DNA from: Holothuria scabra
Taxonomy: Eukaryota; Echinodermata; Holothuroidea; Aspidochirotida; Holothuriidae
Length of the DNA: 64,000 nt
Assembly (NCBI GenBank): GCA_037179385.1
Contig: CM074200.1
Span: 34,413,884-34,477,883, forward strand
Reading direction: 5' to 3'
Position 1 is the first letter of the stretch; each line of letters opens with the position of its first letter. The notes under the pieces are model-generated. The model ran no database searches, had not been told where the DNA came from, and saw only the letters and a program-made list of their open reading frames with translations. The translations under genes and the position numbers were made by a program. This document shows positions 1 through 12,959 of this stretch, piece by piece.

Positions 1-903
1 ACTCACAGAGACACAGGCATCTGAATTGCATTTCAGAGCACCTTGTATGTAAAGTTGTAGCCATTTGAGCTCAAATAGTAACATTATTTACCCCATTTAG
101 GCGGTAGAATGGTGGGGTTAAGCAAACTTATTTCTTTCTGCTGATAAACACAGCATGACTTCAGTAAGATCATCATAAATAAATAGTAGGTGGAAGAACA
201 AAAATATGCTTGGTATGGGTCATTTGCTTGACCCAAGAGACAAACTGGCAAATCTGTTTTTTAAAGTAAGTGGGACATATTTTGCTTGAAGGATAATCTG
301 TGGGTGAAATAAGGAGTCTTTAATATCCTCTCAAATTTTTAAATCAACTGTGAAGTTGGAGTCCCACTGTAATTAACTGAGGTACTACCTTCACTTTAGT
401 CTGTTGATACACGTCAGAATCAGTGCTTGGATGGGGGTGAAGACAGTTTGTTAGAGACACGCCCTCAAGTTTCCTCCTAGCAATCAAAGGCCCATGATTA
501 AAATAATATCATCTTATAGACTAAAAACTGTTCAGTGCTTGGATAAAATTATGATTTGAATTTCATACATCAATGGATTATACAGAAAAAAAAATTATTA
601 TTCCCTTAATTGTGTCCCAGAGAACTGGAGAAAACTGGTATTGGTCAAAGAAGAAGAGTTCCTCCTAATGGAAAGCTTCTGGAACTAGTCACATAACATC
701 CTTTTCATACCTATACAGTCAATTTACAGTTAATTAAAGTGGTCTTGGTATTTTATGACTCCAATGACCTTCAGGAGGCTGACTGATTAAAGGCTGCGCG
801 GCACGATACAGCCTACTTGCTTTAATGATAATCAAAGGATACAACCTTTCAATACTTCATACAAGCAAACACATTTTGTCTAATTATGTAAAAGAACACT
901 TAC
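1..903. other. non-coding, probably intron
   Basis: AT-rich sequence with no convincing exon, RNA gene or repeat that I can pair with another part of the window. It lies downstream, on the minus strand, of the candidate exon at 904-969 and would be the next intron of that gene. Confidence 0.4.
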
Positions 904-969
904 CTCAATGGTACATAAAGTTCAGGATTCGGTTCCAGGGTATCCATACCTTTCTCCAATATCACAAGA
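904..969 (-). CDS. candidate internal exon (66 bp) of an unrecognised minus-strand gene
   Basis: On the minus strand the segment is preceded by a CAATTTTTTAG acceptor and followed by a perfect GTAAGT donor at 898-903. Only one of the three frames is open; it reads LVILEKGMDTLEPNPELYVP followed by L, and leaves the partial codon AG at the donor. The 66 bp length and the one-base/two-base split give a phase-symmetric exon. Its first base completes an AG left by the exon at 60943-61097, which would give Ser at the junction, so the two are phase compatible. The composition (Glu, Pro, Asp, Leu) looks more protein-like than the surrounding AT-rich frames. I do not recognise the family and assign no function. 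The main risk is that a 66 bp open frame with splice-like ends can arise by chance; the phase match and perfect donor argue against that. Confidence 0.55.
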
Positions 970-3224
970 CTAAAAAATTGAACGTACGATAATGTAGTTT
1001 GAGAAGAATTATTTCTTCCTTGAGATAGTTTACAATTCTTGAAACAAATATCAATACATTCACTGAGTTAAATCAATCTTTGCCATTAAACTCAAGTGAG
1101 TACAAGTAGGTCAATATGTTTCTGTTTCTCCAGGTGCCCTCTGGCACCATCACAATTCAGTGATTTCCTTTGGGAAAATGTTACAAATCAGTCAAATCCT
1201 GATAACGAGATGGAAAGAGTGTACCCAGGAAATAATGATACGAATGTTATATAACTAGCATGTATATCTGTTCAATTCCAAAAGCAATTAGCAATAGTGA
1301 CTTGACTATTTTAAGCTCACTTTATTTGCACCTGGTGCCAATGAAATTCAACAAGGGTGGCTAATTAACAATTAGTCGGCCAAGAAAAGGAGTGACCTTC
1401 TCCTGGTTAAGGAAGTCCTGATTGAGTACTGGGCAGCTCATGGCTTTGCCAATGAAGAAATATTTCAGTTGTTATTGAGAAAAGAGTTGACCAGGTTACA
1501 ACAAAAGCCAACAAATATTCTTCCAAAGAATGGGATAATAATTCTGAGGCAAAATGTCCAAGCATAATTGAGAGTATGATCCGTCTTCTGAGTAAAGATT
1601 GTAGTTTCCTGAAGTGGGACTCTTTGTTTGTCTAGGCCAGTAGCAATTTATTCACAGACAAAAAGTCCACAACGTACATTTTTGTCAGTGTTAATTTCAA
1701 ACGTAATACCTGTAAAATATCCAAATGAAACAAGTTCTTATGGTACAAGGCCCTCACAGACGACTAAAATGAAGGTGATGAAGATGACAACACTCTAGGA
1801 CAAGTGGAATACTCCCCAATTCCTGTGAAATATAAATGCTCTCAAATAGCAATTTCACTATTAAAGTACCTCATTCATTCTTGATAAATGAATTAATAAA
1901 ATGCCACTGGCGAGAAGGAAATCTCTTCCCAAAACTTATGCAAAACACTGAATTACTTGGAATGGCTGTTAGCAAACTGGTTGGATGAACATATAATACA
2001 TAACAAGGTTGTAAAACACTGTATTGCGGATATTATGAATAATTCAAAGACATTCAAACCTCTAAATCCTCTTAATTTTGAAAGCCGCCAATGTTTGAGT
2101 TGATCTGAATTTGTATTACTCTAACAGCCATATGATAATCTACTGAGCTTTTTAGTCTATACTCCCTAAGAGGCTGAAAGCCACACAGAAGTCAAAACTT
2201 GTTTGAATCGATGCATGACAAAGCAGGCCTTCGTTAGAAAGCTGAAAGGAGTAGGAAGCATGTGAATCAGCAAATCATACTTTTATCTAGGTCTTTTTTA
2301 CGGTCAAGACCTACATCTTCTCCAGATGAAACCAGATGTACGTCATTCATGATGGTTGTTGCTTTGAGTGATTTAAGATGATAAAGCAAATTAAAACAGG
2401 ACAAAAAAATTAGCCTGTACGTAGATGTCATTTAAATGTTGGTGTTTTGTCTTGCATAGCCTTGCCACAATTGCAAGCATTCCAGAATTGCCAAGTATAT
2501 ATTATATGCCTGCTTGAAGAGAGATGTGGTTAGGATGAATAAACCATGATGATCTGGTAAGTAAGGAAAATAGCAGTTTAATAGTAAAGTGCTTCATGGT
2601 ACGTGGTCTATCTTGTGAAGATGTAAAATGCATTCTTTAGTGACATTGCAACTGCTATTGACTTTGGAATTATGATTTAAAGAGGATACATGCACAGAGA
2701 GAGGCTATACAGGATGGTGGTAGGATCAGCTAGGTAGGAGAAAAAATTGAGAAATCCAACCTACTGACACAGGACTACTCACTAGACTGAAAGTCCTCTA
2801 CATGGGAGGAAGGAAATGGGGCTGTGTTAGCCTCCCAGATGTTTCCTTGTCCTGCCCCCAATTGCTTCCAAAGATAAGGTCAGTTAAGGTAAGTTAAAAA
2901 AAAAATAAATAATATACCTCTTCTGGACATAAGTACAAGAAAAATCAAATTATTTTATTCATAACTTTGTCATAAATTTGTCAAAATTTTTGCAAAATGT
3001 ACACATGTTGACTGTTGGCAATAATGTGACTGTTGGCTGTTGGTGACTTGCAATTCCAGTTCTATGCACATATGACGCATATAATATGATGCAAGAAATA
3101 CTGTTACTGGAAATAACCTGTTTTGGTTCCTCTAATGGTAATTAATGAAAAATCAATAAAAATATCGGTTACCATTTCCAGTTAGTAAAGGGGGATTAGG
3201 AGGGTACTGCAATTATAATTTCAT
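970..3224. other. non-coding, probably intron
   Basis: No coding segment, RNA gene or clear transposon end seen. One plus-strand open stretch before a GTAAGTT at about 2890 was considered and set aside as too short. Confidence 0.4.
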
Positions 3225-3350
3225 GCCGAGATGATGCCACAGAACTGACGGTCTTCAGAAGTGGTAATGAATTGGGAAACTCTGGCAACGAATTGGGAGA
3301 TTTGATGCTTTATTTTATGGACTTCCCAAGGTCGAGTTGTAGTGGGAGCA
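3225..3350 (-). repeat. dispersed repeat family I, copy 1
   Basis: Matches 32765-32885 in inverted orientation. Shared landmarks are CAACGAATTGGGAGATTTG here and its complement there, plus the adjoining ACAGAACTGAC text. No terminal repeats were identified, so the element class is unknown. Confidence 0.6.
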
Positions 3351-3774
3351 TCATAAAACAGGATTTTCTTCAAAATAAGGCATTTAGCAAAAATTTTGTT
3401 GAAATATTAGGATTCCATGGAAAATTTCCACCTTTCTCAGTGTAAAATTTTTCAAGTTCAAGTACTTAGAACGTCTTAAATCAAACAAGAAAATTTAAAA
3501 TGAGATCGAAATAACTTAGCACATGTTGGACTAGATTTATGACTAGGCTGATGGGTTTTTATTGCACTGTACAACCATGTGTTCTGTGGTATCAACCTCT
3601 CATGCTTGCCAGAGTGCTGGGAATCGCAACATTCCTCTTTTGATATACACCTTAAACTCTCTGAGGAACCCAAGAAATATCCCAATTAATGCTCATTATT
3701 AGAATTATTCAAGTGAGCTTGAAACTGCTGAAAGTGGCTCGCCCATCTTGTGATATTGCAGATACAATGTATTA

Positions 3775-3979
3775 GAGAAGTGCTCAATGTTGTACATTCT
3801 TTTTAAATGATTGTAATTGATTAAATTGCTTCCCTATTGTAAGCTGTTTTTAAAATCATTGCATTGAATTAAATGGCCTCCATCTAACATGCTGTTTTTA
3901 ATATCATTGTACTAGATTTAATCACCTAGTTCTTGTATACAGTTCTAAATTCATTTCATTGGATTAAATCCCCTCCTTC
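3775..3979. repeat. degenerate tandem repeat, period about 48 bp, four units
   Basis: The landmark ATTAAAT (or ATTTAAT) followed by a CCTCC-like block recurs near 3821, 3869, 3918 and 3964, spaced 46 to 49 bp. Each is preceded by a TTTTTAA..TCATTG block. Units are strongly diverged, so the array is old. It abuts the left TTAA of the family A element at 3981. Confidence 0.6.
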
Positions 3980-3980
3980 A

Positions 3981-4285
3981 TTAAAGGCATATTTTCATCA
4001 TCCCAAACAGTTCCAATTCTCCCAACCTACTTACTTCTAGCCCCTCCCACATTTATCTAAAACTCATCTTTATCCAGACACAATCCTAGTTTATTGCTTC
4101 ATGGCTTGTCCCAGTGGCCATACAACTCCATAATGTGTAATCAAGACACTCTCAGTGCCCATACTGTGTAATTTAGCTATGATGCATTGTTTGAATGTGA
4201 TGCCAATCAAAGAGCTGTACCAATTGAGAGTTTTGATATAGGTATACTGAAACTGTATTTTGGGGTGACGAATGACTGCCTTTAA
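3981..4285 (+). mobile_element. family A MITE, TTAA-flanked, complete
   Basis: Starts with TTAAAGGCATATTTTCATC and ends with GACTGCCTTTAA, so the ends are short inverted repeats and TTAA is present on both sides. About 305 bp, with no coding capacity. Family landmarks are AGTTTATTGCTTCA in the middle and CAAAGAGCTGTACCAATTGA near the 3' end. TTAA flanks are typical of piggyBac-type targeting; assignment to that superfamily is inference. Uninterrupted copies such as this show the empty site of the insertion at 21428-22957. Confidence 0.8.
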
Positions 4286-7200
4286 AGAAAATGCTGCCAA
4301 GTATAAAGTACTTGCGTTGAGCTATTCTTAACCCGAAAATCTGAATAGGTCAATAACATTTGATTTAATTCGCTACGTAGTTACAATCAGCACAAGCTTG
4401 ACACACCCCTTGTTCTAGACATCATCAGGCATAAGAACTTTACAAATAAATCCCAAAGAAGAAGAAGGCGACACAAATGTTCCTCTTTGATGCTTTGATA
4501 TGGCCACTATTACAACAACTTTTATTAACCACTATATATTACAAACACACAGTACTCTTCCTTCATCGTATTTATATCATGTGTCAAAATTGACATTACA
4601 CCAAAGCACACGATTTAACATTACCTGTTAAGTGTCATACAAACAACGAACGGGACATAACTTTGTATGCTAAAGGTACTTTAAGGGATAGTACATAAAA
4701 AATTAATGGGTATTGTGCAGGAAACCTCTACAATTCAAAATGGTGCAAACCTTTTCTTTTACAAAAATTACATTTCTAAAAGGGAAAAAATTAAAGTTGC
4801 AACCTTGTCTTTTAATGAAGTAATAAAAAATTCCTCCCACTGTCTATGTCCATCATCCGAAGCAATCTTGCAGCTTTTGGTAAATGAAATGACATCAAGC
4901 ATGCAAAATTCTTGTCTTTCTATTTAAGAGAACACTTCTTTTAACAAAGGCTTTATTATTGGTCCAAATAAATTTGTACAACACTATTTAATTGCTGAAG
5001 AAATCTGCTAGAGGGTTTATTGCGGGGCAACACAGTAAAACATAGACCAACTGTGACACCAGAAACATTTTAATGAGGGTGGTGACCCAATAAAAAAGAA
5101 TGATTACAATAAAAAAAGTCATGGTCAAGCTCTACAAAATGTTCTAAATTAATCAGTCACTCAGTAGGTCTTGGCTGATTAATACAGCTTTCACCAAAGC
5201 ATAAATGCAAATGAAAGTAAATTAAATCTACTATTAATAACCCATCTTCACCCTGGATGAATTGAAAAATCAAGAAAGGAAAATGTATGAGGACAAGTCA
5301 TGTTGCCATGACAACTATGTTGTAAGTGCCAAGTGCTCCAAATAATTTGGAATTCTGTACATCATACACTCCATTTAACATCACATGGCTCATTTCCAAG
5401 AGGAAATCTACTTTTGTAGATTCAAGTTTAAATTTACAGTCACACCCATTACAGCTGTGAAGCGATACTGACAATCACTCTCCTTGAAGTCAATTTCATT
5501 TATCAACTTCAAGAAGCCTTTAGAAAAATGTTCAAGGTAACACATCATGAGAACGGATCAAAGGTGAAATTATACCTCCACCTTTGCAGTAGTTGTTGGC
5601 TCAGCTGTCGTATCTCAAATTGAACACTGTAATTAACATTAACAATGCAGCTAAACATATTCCTGTTCTTCCCAATAAAGTATATCCACTTTTCTTTAAT
5701 ATTTGAAGTTATTTGTGTAACTAAACATAACCTCAGTTAAATCTATTTCTAGACACTTTACATGACTAATGAAGTAAATTAAAACCACAAGACTGATAAA
5801 TTTATTAACACAATAAGCCATTTGGAGCTGGTCAGCTCACACTTGCCATCACAGGGTCTATATATGGAGGAAGATAAAATTTAAAACCGTGCATGTAACA
5901 TGAAACATAATTAACTTAGCATATCAAAGACTAGTGTGCCAAATAATCCTGTTTTTCAGCTCACTGAGCAGGACCTACATACAGAAATAAGGAACTCTGC
6001 AGGTAACTGAAAAGATCTGAGTGAGTTAAACTATTGAGAGATTTTAATGACATGGGTGCAAAAATAATACACTTTTTCAAAGCAGACTACTGACTATGTG
6101 CATGCTCACACAAAGTGCAGAGGAGGTACTACAGGGGAAAGAGGGAGCAGCTGCCCCTTGAGATTTTGTCCATGGCCCCACTTGCTCCCACAAGATGGAT
6201 CATGGCAGTTAGTCTTTAAGCTAACCAAAAATAATAAATAATAATGTACTTTATCTAAGACAAAATCTTCCATCAAGAGATATTCAAAAACCTCAGGCCT
6301 TTCGGGTGCTTCAGCCCCTGGACCCACACCCCCAGGAGCATATGCTGCGGGCTCTGTTTCACACTGTGTCAGAAAATTTTTCTGCCCAACAGTACCCTTT
6401 GTTCCTAGTTTCCCCCCTCCCCTCATTTTGATATTCTAGCACTGCCACAGACAAAGTGGTTGTGACCCACCCAGAAGTGCCAAATTTCACAACTGCAATA
6501 TGTTATGTGATCCTTTCAGACTCCTTGTACTTTAACTCATAAGAATGAAGATGGACAAGCTCCCTTCACTTTTAAAAACAGAAAGATTAATCTAGTCTAT
6601 CTCCAAACCACAATCCAAACAACAGTCAATTAACTGAAGTCCTCTATCTCCCTCCCTCCCCCCCCCCCAACAATTAGCAGGAAGATAATCATTGGTTTTG
6701 ATCACAGACCTAATTGACTGGCTAGCAGAACAGTTGCTTTTCTCATCTTTGTTTATGCTTGGGTGTTTTTCAGCCGCATTTAACAATTGACACTAATCCT
6801 GGGTCCCTGCCCAAATGCCCTTGTCGGGTATGTGGTTAAGAGAGTTGGGTATGTTCACAATACATAGGTACATTCAGCATTTGGTTTTTGTTGCTTTGAT
6901 GATATTTTGAAAGATTTCAGTATGGTTTGGTTATTTTATAATTCATTATACTTGGACAACTACAGAGGGATAGGAGAGAATTTTATTGATGTCCAACATA
7001 TGTAAAGACTGTTTGGGGGGAGAATTCTAGGTACTTTGTCCTCTTTTGTCACCTATAAATGTGACATTGGGTGTAATGTAAGGTTATGATGCAATTTAGA
7101 CCCTAGTGGGTGTGACTCATGCAATTTTTTTGTCTTCATTCATCAATGCAATGTACAGAATGAAAGATTAATGACAAATTTGGATACTTTAAAGTGCATA

Positions 7201-7589
7201 AACACAACAAAATTTATCATCAACTTCTGGTAAAACTTGAAGTTTCATCTGTCTTCTGGGTAGTAAATAGCTCAAGCCATTATCAAATCATTCAGTGTCA
7301 ATAATAAACCTCAGCATTAGCTTCATTTCCTCAAAATATTATGCACAAGAAGAGTTATGGAAGTTTTGAAATGTTGCAAGTCTGGGTGAACAAACTATTC
7401 TTGAGCAACAAACAACTGAATTTTTATCTGAGGGAAACTTCTTTCTTGAAAAGAATCTAGCTACCATACTGCCTTATTCGTAATTATTCATTACTCTTTG
7501 CCAATAAATATAGGCTTTAGAAGAATGAAATTTCCTTGTAAAATAAAGGCAATATTTCCTTTTAAGGTTTCAATAAAAACTTCCAAGAA
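4286..7589. other. non-coding, with a GC-richer repeat-like patch at 6106-6430
   Basis: No exon recognised. The patch at 6106-6430 has a 106-codon minus-strand open frame with low-complexity Gly/Pro text and AGCAGCTGCCCC-type runs. It looks like an old transposon fragment rather than a gene. A poly-C tract lies near 6655-6669. Confidence 0.4.
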
Positions 7590-7795
7590 ATTCTGAAGTA
7601 AGTGGTGACAAAAAGGGAATCAAACTACTCGTGGTGCATGGCTAGGTCCATTTGATCCCCTTACAGTTTCAATTGAGACAAAAATGGTATCAAATGTTAC
7701 ATCTTCAGGGGTATTTTCAAATGCTTGAATAGGCACCTTATTGGACAATTCACAACACTCTTTGGCAAGATTAGGCATAGGATGAATTTTTTGAA
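7590..7795 (+). repeat. family C fragment, diverged
   Basis: The text runs AAAAGGGAATCAAACTACT, then CCCCTTACAGTTTCAA, then TATCAAATGTTACATCTTC and TTTTCAAATGCTTGAATAGG. That is the same landmark order as the 3' half of family C (for example 58160-58280). Ends are not preserved. Confidence 0.6.
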
Positions 7796-7925
7796 ATGTA
7801 ATATTGTCAGTCCATGCTCAAGGCTTAACAAATTTATATTTATTTCAGACAGAAACAAAACCTACTGAAAGCAAGTGTCATTTGGTGTTTTGCACAAGCT
7901 GTGTTTTTCGTTCAATAGAAACCAA

Positions 7926-8106
7926 GTAGGGAATAATTTATCCAGTATCGCATCACAATTAATAGGCCAAGTTGCTACACAAATGAAAAATTGTGTAGCA
8001 ATTTTTTTGTGTGCATAACCCTTGCATTTTCATAAACAGTGTGAGAAAGACCTCAAAAATCTTCAAAACTGCTACACAAAATTTGAATGCTAAATTATTC
8101 CCTGCC
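7926..8106. repeat. small foldback structure
   Basis: Outer arms GTAGGGAATAATTTA (from 7926) and TAAATTATTCCCTGC (to about 8106) are inverted. Inside is a perfect hairpin, TTGCTACACAA at 7972-7982 and TTGTGTAGCAA at 7991-8001. Probably a degraded MITE. Confidence 0.6.
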
Positions 8107-8132
8107 AAGCAATATTATTCCAAATTTATTGG

Positions 8133-8500
8133 GAATCATTACGTGCTTTCTCCGAAGGGCACTGAGTTTGCACCTTCCGCTTGTCTTCACTAAACCATCT
8201 ATTCAAGCATGTGCTATCAGTTAGATGAGTAAGCAGCTTTGCTGCCTCAGTCCATTGTCTTGTTGAGAACAACCTCTGATTAGAAAACTTTCTCCATGTA
8301 TACTAAAAAGTTTAAAAGTTTATTCACACTTCACAAGTTTTGTAAATGGAGATGAGATATGGTGTGACCAGGTAGGGGGGGGGGGGGATCAAAGACCCAT
8401 TACCTAGTAATGTGGTATCTGACTCAGTATTGTTTCCTTCAAAAGACCGCCGCTCGGTGGTGATTTCTAGAGAAGACCACATCGGGCTAAACACGTAATG
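8133..8500 (-). repeat. dispersed repeat family F, copy 1
   Basis: Aligns in inverted orientation with 34425-34815. Shared blocks include GAGTTTGCACCTTCCGCTTG, TAGATGAGTAAGCAGCTTTG and TCTTGTTGAGAACAACCTC. A poly-G run at about 8377-8388 is specific to this copy. It ends next to the foldback element that starts at 8503. Confidence 0.7.
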
Positions 8501-8502
8501 TT

Positions 8503-9745
8503 ACACTCTTAAAACGTTGGGTAAAATTTCCCTTGGTTAAAAGAGTTTATGAAATGTGTTGGTTAAACTTTGCCCAACTTTGGGGCTAATTGGTGCAATG
8601 TTTAAACGCTGGGCAAAGTTTTTGTTGAGTAAAAGTAATTGCTTAAGTGTTGGTCAATCTTTGCTCACATAATGGTTAAATTTCCCCTTCCATGCACGCG
8701 TATACTGTTATACCCAACTGACTGGTCAAAATGCCGATAAGATTTTATTCTACAGTTGAGCATATTTTCCCTTTACCCACTTGTTGGGTAACTTTTTGCC
8801 AATTTGTTGGGTATATTGTTGGTTGCAGTGTTGTCACCAAACAACAGTGCACTTGACCCGATTTGTTTCACAATTCTTCTCATAATCAGACCATGGTACC
8901 ATAATCTGAAAATTCTCTTTGGCATCTTTTATATTGGCCAAACAGCTAAACTCGTACATTACTTTAGACCATGAAATCGATCTCTATTTCCATAAAATTC
9001 TTTAAACAGTACTACGAACTAGAACACATTTGTATGAGATTCCATGATTCGTATGTGGCGCAAAACTGCTATCCAATGAGAGGTCAGGATCTGGGATATT
9101 CTCTTTCACGTCCAAATGAGCATTTATATATTATTATTTGAAACATTTTGGCATAACAAGAAACCTGTCTCATAACCATGATAACAGTGTATGAGAGCTA
9201 CGGACCAGCTAATTCTCATGCAGCCCTTGTGTTCACATTTATGCATTGATGAACTACAAGACTTCATCACATCATTAACACACATCATTTTACAGTGCCT
9301 TTTAAAAATACAGTGCTTTTTAAAAATGATAGCTTTGGAAGTACCTATACGAAACTCAGTGACAAACCAAACAGGTTATTAAGCCAGGGTTTTTTAACTG
9401 GGACCAGTTGCCATAACCAGGGAGCTGCAGTGGCAGCTCCCTGCCATAACCTACAACCTAACATGTAAAGAAAGCACCAACGTTTAAGGAAAAGATGATT
9501 AACATATAACCAACATATGGTTAAAAGCATTTGCCCAACAGCTTAATAAAAGAAGTGCCCAACAAGTGGGTATGTTTTAAAATGCTAATTTACCAAACAG
9601 TTGGGTAATCTCTTGCCCAATAGTTGCGTTCAAACTTTACCCAATTCGGTTGGTTAAAGTTTTGCCCAACTGTTTAGGTTGTTGAATAGATGCCCAGTGT
9701 TGGTCAAAAAGTTGGGCAAAATTTGCCCAATTTTTTTAAGAGTGT
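8503..9745. mobile_element. foldback DNA transposon with ACACTCTTAAAA ends, about 1.24 kb
   Basis: The left end ACACTCTTAAAACGTTGGG and the right end, read as its complement (ACACTCTTAAAAAAATTGGG), are inverted. Within both arms the motif TTGGGTAAA or its variants (CCCAACTTT, TTGCCCAA) recurs many times, so the arms are internally repetitive. A perfect 9 bp hairpin, GGGAGCTGC/GCAGCTCCC, sits at 9420-9441 between CCATAACC repeats. No transposase frame is present, so the copy is non-autonomous. I do not see a clear target duplication. Confidence 0.7.
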
Positions 9746-11511
9746 ATGGAAATTATTCAAAGACACTTAAAGTTTTTGAAAGTGATTCACTTTGTTTTTA
9801 TGTAAGCTATATCGTATTACAGTGGTAGAACAGAATATATACATAGACTCCCCAGTCAGGATGACCAGATTTTTCCACTTCACTCTGTGGCTAAAGAAGC
9901 ATTTTATAATGCCTTTTTAAAAAGAAATTTCCCCTTATATAATCACACACTAACTGCTTAAAGGGGTAACCAGAATTTAAAAGAGAATGTAAATCTTTTG
10001 TTCTGGTACCCCATTCTTCACTTCAGAACTGAATGTTTACCAGAATATTGGAGAGGTCTTTCAGGTTAAAAGAAACATTAATATTGTGTTAATCACGGTT
10101 GAATGAAAATTTCTGAATATTTGGCAGGCAAAATGACAAAGATGCAAGACCACACATCTCCCACTACGCCGTAACTTCAATCAAGACATTAGACTGTGAT
10201 CACAGATCATTTTTCGTTAGTTTTAAGTCAAGGTACACATAAGGTGCAGAATTAAAATTGTGAAAAGATTGTGAAAACGAACTCTGGATGCCACTTTAAT
10301 AAAAGGCAGAATACTTTTGTCTCACTGTATGGCACAAACAACATTTCTCATTATTTTGAAAGCTTCCAGGGAGAGGTTTATAAAGTTGATTTTAATAAAA
10401 GCAAAAGGAATTCCTCAATCGGGAGAATCCTTGAAAAAGAGAATAGTGTTCCAACATCTTTAATACATCTCCAATTTACTCCTTAGGTTAATTTCTTGGG
10501 ATACTTAATACAACTGACAGCCCACAGCAAATGACGTACATAGGTACCATAGAGTTAATGTTTTCTGGACAAGAGCACTCAAGCCTCACCTAAAGAATCT
10601 GTCCAAAAAATATACCCTGAGGAAAATGTCGAGCTTAACCTGACGTTTTTTCTTTTTTGTCTAAAAATATCTGAAGTATATAGTCAGCTGGATAACTAAA
10701 AACTGGTTATGGAGACCGTAGCCATTGTTTATGGAAGTGCTGGATAGCTAGCCAATATATTGAGTGTCATTTTTTTAATATTAATTGTGCGGAAGTAGGA
10801 CTAATTTCCTGCCTAATAGCATATAATCAGGAACAAACATCCACATTTTAGCTGGCCATAATCAATTTCTTTTACAAGGATTGTATTTATTAATCTTTGG
10901 GTTTGTCCTTTCAAATTTCATTGACCGCAGGTTGTTAAGCACAGGTTTTGGGCTGCTGTCCATTGGGCAGCCTTTGAGAAAGTGGCTAAAGACTGGGAAA
11001 ATTCTCTCACATATTTAATGATGGCAGACTCTAGAGTAAATTTAAATGGTAAAAGAGAAAGTGAATATCTCCATTGTTCATTTATGATCAGTATAGGTTT
11101 ACCTAAATTTAAAGCTGGACTAAGACTTACTTTTTCAGTTAGATACTTGCTATATTAAATTTTTATTATTTAAAAAGTGCACAAAAATGACTTTTATACA
11201 TCATGGGCTATATTATATTAAAGTCTATTTATATACTGTAACTTGGTTTCCTATAAATCTGCACTTGACAAAACTTACCAAATTTAATGCAAACCGAGGC
11301 CATATAGACATTAGTTACCCCTATATCTAAGGTGCCTTCTAAAACCCACCCTAATAAAAGACAGTTCTCTTTGGTCTCTTACAGTATAACCCAGGCCTTC
11401 TGTTAAGTTGTACAGTATCTAGGCATTAACTTCGGTTTTTTTCATTTTTATTTTTTTTTCCTTTTTTGTTTGTGTGGTATACATATCAAGAACTCACAAA
11501 GGTAGACCCAC
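9746..11511. other. non-coding, probably intron
   Basis: No exon, RNA gene or repeat pair recognised. Confidence 0.4.
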
Positions 11512-11816
11512 TTAAAGGGCCAAACCTCTCACCCCAAACTACAATTTTGGTACGGGGGTACCAAAATTCTCAATCGGCTCAGCTCTTTGATTGACAGCTT
11601 ATTCAAACAATGCAGAGTACCAAAGCTTATATTACACTGCATGAACGGTATTGAGAGTGTTTTGATAATATAAATTGAGCTTTTCTATACTCACCTTGAA
11701 GCAATAAACTGAGATTGTATCTGGATGAGGATGAATTTCAGACAATTGTGGGAGGGGCCTAAGTAAGAAGGTTAGGAGAACTGGTACTGTTTGGGGTGAG
11801 AGAAATGGGCCTTTAA
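11512..11816 (-). mobile_element. family A MITE, complete, minus orientation
   Basis: Flanked by TTAA at 11512-11515 and 11813-11816. The ends TTAAAGGGCCAAACCTCTCA and TTAAAGGCCCATTTCTCTCA (complement) form an inverted repeat of about 30 bp with mismatches. It belongs to the subfamily with AGGGCC ends. Read on its own plus orientation it contains TTCAAGGTGAGTATAG, a good 5' splice-site consensus that lies in sense with the inferred minus-strand gene. Confidence 0.8.
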
Positions 11817-12959
11817 GGAACCATAAAATCATACAAAAGCTCATAGACTACAGCAGTGTCCTACAGTTTTGGAGCATCAACCTCACCCAAAGTAGATTAA
11901 TGTAGTTAATGGGGCCAATTAAATAGATTAAGCCCATATTGCCTTGCTAATTGGGCTTAAACAATGAATAGCGACAATGTCAAGGGTTCCTTCCTGCCCC
12001 CCTTTTTGACAAGCAGGCTAGCTACTGTGACAACACTAAATAAATTGGGTCAAAGGGGAAACAGAACTGAAGAAACTTCAGTGATTGTGACTGGTTTGCA
12101 CTGAAATAACCATGCACACATGACAGAAGATGTCATTCAAGATTGCAACTCCTCCATTGTCCACTCCCATAATTCTGGTTTTAATAGTGAAAGTTGAACC
12201 TAGGTTTTGATGAAATGCAATCTGAGTGCTAGGGTCTTTTCAGGTTTATCTACACTTGTTTGTATTTGGTTTAAACATTTGGTATTTACATCAAGATGGC
12301 AGCTCTTGAGGTTATACATTAAGAGCAAGAAGGTGGGTGGTCCTGGGAGCTTATAGCCTGGAAGCTAGCTGTGAGGTTTTAGCAATCTCTGGATGAAAAA
12401 TTAAGTCACAGATCAGGTATTCCTTTTTTTTTCAGTCAAACTAATTTCTTACTGACCTGAATTGGCAGGCCAAATGCCCCCTCTCCCCCACTCCCCTAGT
12501 GCCATTAATGTCAGCAAGACATTGACTATGAACATAAGCACCAACATTCAACTAAATTGCAACTTGAAATCTTATTATCTGTGATGAACTGTTTTCGTGG
12601 GAAACATTTTTGCAGGTAGATGGGATTGGTCATACATGTACAACAGATGAGAAAGGTGGAAGTGAAATTGATATTAAAACCACTATGTCATTTGATGTTT
12701 ATATCCAGATACTATTTCAGACAAAATTTTTGCAGCCAAGCAGTGAGTTTAACACTGAATCATTCACTAAGGGCCAATATCGGCCTTAATCCTCTCATTT
12801 CTTTCAACCCTTATTCTGGCTGCTTCAGTTTGAATTTTGCATTGGAAAACAAACCAATTAAGAGAATTAAGACTGATTATTGCTCACAGAATCTTTAATG
12901 AATTTTGATCCTTACCACGATTTTGAGGGTTGGCAAGAAAGCTACTACTCTCAATTTAT
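11817..12959. other. non-coding, probably intron
   Basis: Nothing recognised beyond short homopolymer runs. Confidence 0.4.

Noticed and set aside
2830..2890. Possible 61 bp plus-strand exon before GTAAGTT
   Set aside because: Acceptor is weak, one frame is open only by short length, and it is opposite in strand to the supported exons.
6106..6426. 106-codon minus-strand open frame
   Set aside because: Low-complexity Gly/Pro-rich text in a repeat-like GC patch, with no splice sites or family resemblance.
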